Assembly (NCBI GenBank): GCA_002449915.1
Contig: DJXY01000162.1
Coordinates: 1 to 11,786 of the forward strand
Length of the DNA: 11,786 nucleotides
Direction of reading: 5' to 3'
From: Oribacterium sp. UBA6992
Lineage (GTDB): Bacteria > Bacillota > Clostridia > Lachnospirales > Lachnospiraceae
The translations under genes were made by a program, and so were the position numbers. The notes below the pieces were generated by a model. It saw only the letters and a list, made by a program, of their open reading frames with translations, did no database searches and was not told where the DNA came from. Each line of letters begins with the position of its first letter. The stretch's first letter is position 1. This document shows, piece by piece, positions 6,809 through 11,786 of this stretch.

Positions 6809-7681
6809 ATTCTGAATCTGCTCACGTATTTTTTCAATAATTGTTTTAAGACCGATGGCATCCTCTGATACAATCAGATCGTTGGCTTTAGACAGCGTTG
6901 TATTTGCTTCCCGATTCATCTCCTGTGCCAGGAAGTCAAGCTCTCTGCCGACAGGACCGCCATCCATGAGCTTTTTCTTCATATTAGAAATGTGGCTATG
7001 AAGACGAACCCGTTCCTCATCTGTGCAGATTTTATCTGCATAGATTGTCACTTCCTGAACCAGTCTGGACTCGTCTACCCCAGCACTTCCAAGAAGCTCT
7101 GCAATTTTTTCTCTTAATTTTTTTTCGTATGCGCTGACAATTTCCGGAGATCTTGCATCAATGCGGTTAACAATAGCCTCCATCTCCTCCAGCTTGATGA
7201 TGAGATCCTTCCGGAGATTTTCTCCTTCGAGGATACGTGTAGCTACAAAGTTTTTGAGAGCGCCTTCCAATGCCGGCTTAAGACGGTTCCAAAGCTCATC
7301 ATCATCCTCAGAATCCTCCGAGAGCACGAGTACTTCAGGCATCTCCGCAAGTTTTTCAGCATTAACTGAATTATTAATCTTAAGTACGTCGGAAATCTTA
7401 TTGACAGAATCAAGGTACTCGCGTGCAAGCTCAAGATTCAGACGTAAGGAACGATCTCCCTCACTGTATAATTCATATGTGATATAGAGATCTACCTTTC
7501 CTCTTGCGATGAACTGCTTTAATGTATTCCGGATATTGGCTTCCAACGCATTGAATTTCTTGGGCATTTTGATATTCAAATCCAGGAACCGGGAGTTTAC
7601 AGATTTAAGCTCTACTGAAATGCGGTAGTCCGCAGTGGAGATTTCTGATCTGCCAAACCCGGTCATGCTTTTAAGATCCAT
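6800..7681 (-). CDS. yicC: YicC family endoribonuclease-like protein
   Basis: A 293-residue YicC/YloC family protein. E. coli YicC is reported to act in RNA turnover as an endoribonuclease. The protein starts MDLKSMTGFGRSE, has the family segments VELKSVNSRFLDLNIKMP and ARGKVDLYI, and ends with GRELDFLAQEMNREANT followed by SKAND. These are the YicC_N and DUF1732 halves. The ATG at 7681 was chosen over an in-frame start at 7795 because family proteins begin at SMTGFG and GGAGG lies 12 bases upstream, a rather long spacing. The 7795 start would add 38 residues and overlap the predicted promoter. It is the first gene of the operon running through gmk and rpoZ to gerW. The exact activity here is inferred from the family. 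Confidence 0.93.
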   Translation of the reverse strand: MDLKSMTGFGRSEISTADYRISVELKSVNSRFLDLNIKMPKKFNALEANIRNTLKQFIARGKVDLYITYELYSEGDRSLRLNLELAREYLDSVNKISDVLKINNSVNAEKLAEMPEVLVLSEDSEDDDELWNRLKPALEGALKNFVATRILEGENLRKDLIIKLEEMEAIVNRIDARSPEIVSAYEKKLREKIAELLGSAGVDESRLVQEVTIYADKICTDEERVRLHSHISNMKKKLMDGGPVGRELDFLAQEMNREANTTLSKANDLIVSEDAIGLKTIIEKIREQIQNLE

Positions 7682-7750
7682 AAAAGAATCGATCCTCCAT
7701 GATATAATCGTAGAATTAGATTTCGGAAAATATAGGCAGGTCTCCCTCGC

Positions 7751-7779
7751 TTGATTTTTCCAGACAATCGTAATAAAAT
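7751..7779 (+). promoter_or_regulatory. Predicted promoter for the NFACT/rqcH gene
   Basis: On the plus strand TTGATT (7751-7756) and TAAAAT (7774-7779) are separated by exactly 17 bases, with 4/6 and 5/6 consensus matches. The leader would be about 40 bases. Its -10 box overlaps that of the opposing yicC promoter. Confidence 0.5.
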
Positions 7780-7806
7780 TATACGTCACCTGCAAACATA
7801 AGTAAA
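7778..7806 (-). promoter_or_regulatory. Predicted promoter for the yicC-gmk-rpoZ-rimO operon
   Basis: On the minus strand TTTACT (7801-7806) precedes a perfect TATAAT (7778-7783) by 17 bases. The start would be near 7771, leaving a leader of about 90 bases before yicC. It overlaps the plus-strand promoter, so polymerase could probably occupy only one at a time. Confidence 0.55.
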
Positions 7807-7826
7807 GAAAGGAACGTCTGGTTTTT

Positions 7827-9608
7827 ATGGCATACGATGGACTGGTCGTATCAGCGACTGTTAAAGAATTTAATGATCATCTTATTGGTGGTAAAATCGC
7901 TAAAATATCACAGCCGGAGAGAGATGAAATCCAGCTTTTGATCCGGAACCAGAAGGATAATTACCGCTTACAGATTTCCGTCAATCCATCTCTGCCGCTC
8001 TGCTGCTTTACCATGGATAACAAGCCCTCTCCGATTACCGCGCCTTCCTTCTGTATGGCACTCCGAAAGCATATTGGTAATGGAACTATTATTTCCATCC
8101 GACAGCCGGATCAGGATCTCAAGAAGGACGGACTGGAAAGAGTCATTTTGTTTGAGATTGAGCATCTGGATGAGATGGGGGATCTTGGCAGACGTATTTT
8201 ATCTGTGGAGCTGATGGGAAAATATTCCAATATTATCCTGATCAGAGAGGATCTCACGATTATTGACTCCATCAAGAGGATTTCTGCATCTCAGTCCTCG
8301 GTACGTGAGGTCTTACCAAACCGTCCCTACTTTATTCCTGACTCCAACGGAAAGAAAAATCCTCTTGAGCTTACTTCGGATTCCTTTATCCATCTTATGA
8401 ATACAAAACCGGAGCCAACATTCAAAGCATTGTTTCATTCGATCACAGGCTTGAGTCCGTTAACTGCTTCGGAAATGTGTATTCGTGCCGGTATTGACCC
8501 GGACCTGTCCTCAAACTGTCAGACAAGCGAGGCGCTTTCTCGTCTGTATCAAAGCTTTATAAGTATCATAGGACATGCAGTACTGGAAAAAGCTCCGCAG
8601 CCTAACATTTTATATAAGGAAGATATTCCGCAGGAGTTCTCCGCCATTCATCTTGTAGCATATGAAGGAAATCCTGCATTCACAGAAAAGAAATTTACAT
8701 CCATGTCAGAAGTGATTCGGACCTTCTATGCTGAGAAGGATCAGACCTCGAGGATACGGCAGAAATCCACGGATCTTCGCAAGGTCGTAAATACCTTGAT
8801 GGAGCGAACTGCTAAAAAGCTGGCGATTCAGGAGGCCCAGCTAAAAAACACAGAGGATATGGATAAGTATCGCGTCTATGGTGAGCTTCTCCACACCTAT
8901 GGATATTCGCTGAAGGGCGGAGAACGGAGTCTTACATGTGAGAATTTTTATACTGGAAAGGAAATCACGATTCCTTTAAAAGCCGACAGCACTGCATCAG
9001 AAAATGCTGCCAGATTCCTGGAGAAATATGACAAACTAAAACGCACCAAAGAAAACGTAACGGTACAGCTTACCGACACCAGGCGCGAGCTTCAGCATCT
9101 TGCATCTATTCAGACATCGCTAGATATTGCAGACGGTGAGGAGGATCTCCGGGAAATCAGGCGTGAAATGGCTGACTTTGGTTTTCTGCATAAGGTAAGC
9201 GGCAAGGATAAGGTCAAAAGCCAACGGAAATCGCATCCATATCATTATATTTCCAGCGATGGATATGATATCTTTGTCGGTAAAAACAACTATCAGAATG
9301 AAGAAGTAACTTTTAAAATTGCCGATGGCGGAGATCTCTGGCTGCATGCAAAAAATGTACCAGGTTCACATGTTATTGTTAAAACCGGAGGTGCTCCGAT
9401 GGAGTCCCTCCCGGATCGTATGTTTCTGGAAGCAGCCGCGCTGGCAGCCTACTTTTCATCGCATCGAGCTGACGCCAAGGTGGATGTAGACTATACAATA
9501 CGTAAAAACCTTAAAAAGGTTCCAAATGCCGCGCCGGGATTTGTGATCTATCATACCAATTATTCCGTTACGGTAAAACCTGCCATTTTAGTCAAGGAAG
9601 CAAAATGA
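7827..9608 (+). CDS. rqcH: NFACT protein, RqcH/Rqc2-like ribosome quality control factor
   Basis: Bacterial Rqc2 homologue, formerly annotated as fibronectin-binding protein. In Bacillus RqcH binds stalled 50S-nascent chain complexes and recruits tRNA-Ala to add C-terminal alanine tails for degradation. The 593-residue protein starts MAYDGLV, has the NFACT-N features PSFCMALRKHI (about 73-83) and VELMGKYSNIILI (127-139), and a charged coiled-coil region (about 300-450) with ASENAARFLEKYDKLKR. The NFACT-R domain (about 468-580) includes SSDGYDIFVGKNNYQNE and GGDLWLHAKNVPGSHVIV. The position matching the DR pair of RqcH appears to be E104-R105. AAAGGA lies about 13 bases before the ATG, a long spacing. 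It is the only plus-strand gene, divergent from yicC and convergent with yebC. Confidence 0.93.
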   Translation: MAYDGLVVSATVKEFNDHLIGGKIAKISQPERDEIQLLIRNQKDNYRLQISVNPSLPLCCFTMDNKPSPITAPSFCMALRKHIGNGTIISIRQPDQDLKKDGLERVILFEIEHLDEMGDLGRRILSVELMGKYSNIILIREDLTIIDSIKRISASQSSVREVLPNRPYFIPDSNGKKNPLELTSDSFIHLMNTKPEPTFKALFHSITGLSPLTASEMCIRAGIDPDLSSNCQTSEALSRLYQSFISIIGHAVLEKAPQPNILYKEDIPQEFSAIHLVAYEGNPAFTEKKFTSMSEVIRTFYAEKDQTSRIRQKSTDLRKVVNTLMERTAKKLAIQEAQLKNTEDMDKYRVYGELLHTYGYSLKGGERSLTCENFYTGKEITIPLKADSTASENAARFLEKYDKLKRTKENVTVQLTDTRRELQHLASIQTSLDIADGEEDLREIRREMADFGFLHKVSGKDKVKSQRKSHPYHYISSDGYDIFVGKNNYQNEEVTFKIADGGDLWLHAKNVPGSHVIVKTGGAPMESLPDRMFLEAAALAAYFSSHRADAKVDVDYTIRKNLKKVPNAAPGFVIYHTNYSVTVKPAILVKEAK

Positions 9609-9612
9609 TATG

Positions 9613-9670
9613 AAAAAATCAGCCGTATCGTTAATGTCTTAGAAGACATTAACGCGACGGCTGATCTTTT
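9613..9670. terminator. Bidirectional terminator between rqcH and yebC
   Basis: A long inverted repeat spans 9618-9665. ATCAGCCGT (9618-9626) pairs with ACGGCTGAT (9657-9665); a two-by-two mismatch follows, and then 11-12 more perfect pairs close a very small loop. On the plus strand it is followed by TCTTTT; on the minus strand TTTTTT follows (plus-strand A-run 9613-9618). It begins about ten bases after the rqcH stop and ends about 50 bases beyond the yebC stop, so one hairpin can serve both convergent genes. Confidence 0.92.
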
Positions 9671-9717
9671 ACATAAATCAAATATAAATGCGATGTATAT
9701 GCGCTTTACTCCTATGA

Positions 9718-10476
9718 TTACTGGACATCCTCATCATTTTCTTCAGCCCAGTTTGTATAAACGCTCTGAACATCCTGAGATTCATCCAGCAGATCAAGCG
9801 TTCTGCGGAGTCCCTTGACTGCTTCCTCATCCGTAACAGAAACATAGTTCTGCGGAATCATGACAATATCCGCCTCTGCCATCGGGATTCCCTGTTTCTC
9901 GAGATTCTCCCGAACATCAGCAAAATCGTTGGGATCCGTAATGATCTCATAGGAATCTTCCTCATCCTTGATGTCCTCGGCGCCTGCCTCAATTGCAAGA
10001 TCCATGAGTGTATCAAAGTCTTTACCCATATCATCCATTGCTTCTTTATCCAGGATGATCTGCCCCTTTTCATCAAACATAAAGGAAACCGCACCCTGTG
10101 TTGCAAGGGATCCCTTACCCTTGGTAAAGGCAGAACGCACATCAGCTGCAGCACGGTTTTTATTATCTGTAAGTACCTTGACAATCATGGCTACACCATT
10201 AGGACCATATCCCTCATACTGCAGCTCCTCAAAATTATCTGCATCCATCGAACCTGCTGCCTTTTTAATACCGTTATTGATGGTATCGTTTGGCATATTG
10301 TTGGCCTTGGCCTTGGCAACAACTGCAGCAAGTTTGGAGTTATTGCTAGGGTCAGGTCCGCCTTCTCTTACAGCTAATGCAATTTCGTGACCGATCAGAG
10401 TAAAGATCTTACCCTTTGCGGTATCGTTCTTTTCCTTTTTTGCACGGATGTTAGAAAACTTAGAATGTCCTGACAT
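9718..10476 (-). CDS. yebC: YebC/PmpR (TACO1) family protein
   Basis: A 252-residue cytoplasmic protein of the YebC/PmpR/TACO1 family. Members have been described both as DNA-binding regulators and as factors helping ribosomes through difficult sequences such as proline stretches. It opens with MSGHSKFSNIRAKKEKND and GKIFTLIGHEI, then has NNMPNDTINNGIKKAAG, EGYGPNGVAMIV, NKNRAAADVRSAF and GSLATQGAVSFMF, all family hallmarks. The usual tryptophan in GHSKW is phenylalanine here. The C-terminus is acidic. The ATG at 10476 has GAGGAG at normal spacing. It seems to be a single-gene unit: promoter just upstream, shared terminator downstream. The family call is firm; the working function is not decided by the sequence. 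Confidence 0.96.
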   Translation of the reverse strand: MSGHSKFSNIRAKKEKNDTAKGKIFTLIGHEIALAVREGGPDPSNNSKLAAVVAKAKANNMPNDTINNGIKKAAGSMDADNFEELQYEGYGPNGVAMIVKVLTDNKNRAAADVRSAFTKGKGSLATQGAVSFMFDEKGQIILDKEAMDDMGKDFDTLMDLAIEAGAEDIKDEEDSYEIITDPNDFADVRENLEKQGIPMAEADIVMIPQNYVSVTDEEAVKGLRRTLDLLDESQDVQSVYTNWAEENDEDVQ

Positions 10477-10528
10477 ATTTATCTCCTCAAATCATCTATC
10501 CATAAAGTAATATAGTTCAAACTGTAAT

Positions 10529-10557
10529 AATATAAACGAAAAAACAATCGGAATCAA
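10529..10557 (-). promoter_or_regulatory. Predicted promoter for yebC
   Basis: On the minus strand TTGATT (10552-10557) and TATATT (10529-10534) are 17 bases apart, matching 4/6 and 5/6 consensus bases. The -35 box overlaps the nnrD stop codon. The leader would be about 45 bases. No convincing terminator follows nnrD, so some read-through into yebC is possible. Confidence 0.5.
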
Positions 10558-11564
10558 GTATTTTCTATACTGAGCCGTAATTCATCCAGCATTTTACCAA
10601 GCTCATCGGCAGTATTTCTCGCAAGCACACCGTGCTCACCATATCTGAGCGATGCCTTTTCACCAGCCGCGCTGAGAACCAGTGAACCAATGGATCCTGC
10701 ATATAGCAGTTCCTTTCTCCGGGCAAAATCTGCCGCGCCCCTATTTTCCGGAGATGCAGCTCCTGCTGCTCCGGGATGTTCTGGCGAATGAAGAATTTCC
10801 GCGATACCCGCGATACAGCCGGATAGTACATCGCCAGATCCGCCCTTGGACAGTGCCGGACTTGCCTGGTGATTTATAAATTTTAAAGACAATGCTGCAT
10901 CCGTAATAACCGTATGGGCTCCTTTAAGAAGTACAATGACATGATGCGCTTCAGAAAATTCCAAAGCATAGGCCTCTGCATGTTCAATAATTTCTGCCGG
11001 TTCCCGTCCGGAAAGCCGTGACATTTCCATTGGGTGCGGCGTAATTATGACAGGAATTTTATCTGCAGTCACATCAAATACCCTCATCGCCTCCGGATCC
11101 ATAGATAGAATATTTAACCCATCTGCATCAACCAAGAGTCTGAGGCCTCTTGGACGGAGTTTTAGCGCCTGTCCTGAAATCAGCGATAGCTTGCCGAGCA
11201 CATATTTTACCACTCGTATGGAAAGCTCTGTGGTGCCCATCCCAGGACCCATTACAATAAAATCCGCCCAGAACAGGTTTCGGGAAATCAGTTCATTGAG
11301 GTCCATGCCTTCTGCATAGGTTTCAATAATCGCCTCTGGTAATAAGGACTGTAAAATGCTTCGGTTAGAGTCGACCGTCAGTAGCTTGACAAGCCCTGCG
11401 CCGGAACGATATGCAGCAAGTCCTGATAAAAACGCGGCCCCGCACATGCCACCCGATCCGGCAATGATCAGTGTTTTACCATAGGTCCCTTTGTTTGCTG
11501 TCTCAATCCGCTTTGGTATTGCCCGGATCAGCTCTGACTTTTCAATGTTTGTAAGCAATTTCAT
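10554..11564 (-). CDS. nnrD: ADP/ATP-dependent NAD(P)H-hydrate dehydratase (stand-alone YjeF C-terminal domain)
   Basis: Cofactor-repair enzyme that dehydrates damaged NADHX/NADPHX back to NAD(P)H. The 336-residue protein is a ribokinase-like YjeF_C domain: NKGTYGKTLIIAGSGGMCGAAFLSG (about 24-48), YRSGAGLVKL, VMGPGMG (104-110), LVDADGLN (144-151), ITPHPMEMSRL (174-184), LLKGAHTVI (212-220) and GGSGDVLSG (241-249) with the catalytic aspartate at 245. The epimerase domain NnrE, fused in many bacteria, is absent here. An alanine/glycine/proline-rich insert at about residues 258-287 and a short basic insert near 131-142 make it longer than a bare domain. The ATG at 11564 lies three bases after the acpS stop with only a weak ribosome binding site, so it is likely coupled to acpS. 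Confidence 0.95.
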   Translation of the reverse strand: MKLLTNIEKSELIRAIPKRIETANKGTYGKTLIIAGSGGMCGAAFLSGLAAYRSGAGLVKLLTVDSNRSILQSLLPEAIIETYAEGMDLNELISRNLFWADFIVMGPGMGTTELSIRVVKYVLGKLSLISGQALKLRPRGLRLLVDADGLNILSMDPEAMRVFDVTADKIPVIITPHPMEMSRLSGREPAEIIEHAEAYALEFSEAHHVIVLLKGAHTVITDAALSLKFINHQASPALSKGGSGDVLSGCIAGIAEILHSPEHPGAAGAASPENRGAADFARRKELLYAGSIGSLVLSAAGEKASLRYGEHGVLARNTADELGKMLDELRLSIENT

Positions 11565-11567
11565 AAA

Positions 11568-11786
11568 TTAAATCTCATCACCCTCTATTACGGCAAATGC
11601 CATCACAAGCTCCCTGGTGTCGGAAATAGAAACATGTATGCTTTTACCCCCGATCACCTGCAATCTTTTTTTAGCATTATCAGACAATACGACATAAGGC
11701 TTCCCCAATTCATCCCTAAGTACCTCGATATCGATGGGTCGGAAGCCCCGGAATCCTGTCCCCAGCGCCTTGGCGACTGCCTCCTT
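11568..11786 (-). CDS. acpS: Holo-[acyl-carrier-protein] synthase, C-terminal part (5' end outside window)
   Basis: Transfers 4'-phosphopantetheine from coenzyme A to acyl carrier protein. The last 72 codons are present, read in frame from the right edge to TAA at 11568-11570. The visible part opens with KEAVAKALGTGFRGF (the KEA motif with the metal-binding glutamate), then DIEVLRDELGKPYVVL and IHVSISDT, and ends AFAVIEGDEI, which is diagnostic of AcpS. The aspartate after HVSIS replaces the histidine found in many homologues. About 50 N-terminal residues, including the metal-binding aspartate near the start, lie outside the window. It is followed after three bases by nnrD, a pairing seen in other Bacillota. 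Confidence 0.93.
   Translation of the reverse strand, partial: KEAVAKALGTGFRGFRPIDIEVLRDELGKPYVVLSDNAKKRLQVIGGKSIHVSISDTRELVMAFAVIEGDEI

Noticed and set aside
7161..7487. A 108-codon serine/arginine-rich plus-strand frame opposite yicC.
   Set aside because: The composition reflects the reverse complement of acidic yicC codons; the sense frame carries the conserved YicC domain.
7682..7795. A 38-residue N-terminal extension of YicC from an upstream in-frame start.
   Set aside because: Family proteins begin near SMTGFG, a GGAGG site precedes the ATG at 7681, and the extension would overlap the predicted promoter.
9968..10390. A 140-codon plus-strand frame opposite yebC.
   Set aside because: It lies wholly within conserved yebC on the other strand and has no recognisable motif or ribosome binding site.
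10540..10575. A T-run after nnrD with a nearby small hairpin, considered as a terminator.
   Set aside because: The only stem is five mostly A-T pairs and lies too far from the T-run; the region fits a yebC promoter better.

Overview
The window looks like a core-genome segment of an anaerobic, low-to-moderate GC Bacillota of class Clostridia, most likely Lachnospiraceae. The evidence is gene content and order (Asp23/FakA, YicC-Gmk-RpoZ-RimO-PgsA, YtfI/GerW), AGGAGG-type ribosome binding sites, and a gerW-type sporulation gene that suggests a spore-forming lineage. Family assignment rests on protein motifs and remembered neighbourhoods, not on a search. I see no transposases, phage genes, CRISPR arrays, tRNAs or rRNAs. 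No stretch longer than about 190 bases lacks a gene.

Layout, low to high coordinates (all on the minus strand except one gene). (1) 1-2071: fakA (runs off the left edge) preceded by an Asp23/Gls24 gene, with a promoter at 2124-2152. (2) 2264-2464: rpmB (L28, four-cysteine form) as a single-gene unit, with a promoter at 2518-2546 and a hairpin terminator at 2191-2231. (3) 2567-7681: a tightly packed operon transcribed yicC, gmk, rpoZ, rimO, pgsA, an unrecognised 92-codon gene, a DUF2953 (YtfI-like) gene divided into two overlapping frames, then gerW. From rimO onward most junctions are ATGA overlaps or gaps under 15 bases. (4) 7681-7827: a divergent intergenic region whose two predicted promoters overlap at their -10 boxes. 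(5) 7827-9608 (+): an NFACT/RqcH gene, closed by a long hairpin with U-runs on both strands (9613-9670). (6) 9718-10476: yebC with its own promoter. (7) 10554-11786: a stand-alone NAD(P)H-hydrate dehydratase gene (nnrD) behind acpS, which runs off the right edge.

Functionally, the genes serve translation and its quality control (L28, RimO, RqcH, YebC), RNA metabolism (YicC, omega), GTP supply (Gmk), lipid metabolism (FakA, PgsA, AcpS), cofactor repair (NnrD) and spore biology (GerW with YtfI). I did not find a clearly new system. The points most worth a second look are the split membrane protein before gerW, the small unknown gene after pgsA, the long acidic tail on omega, and the yicC-gmk gap, which lacks the remA expected there and carries a perfect 14-bp tandem duplication.
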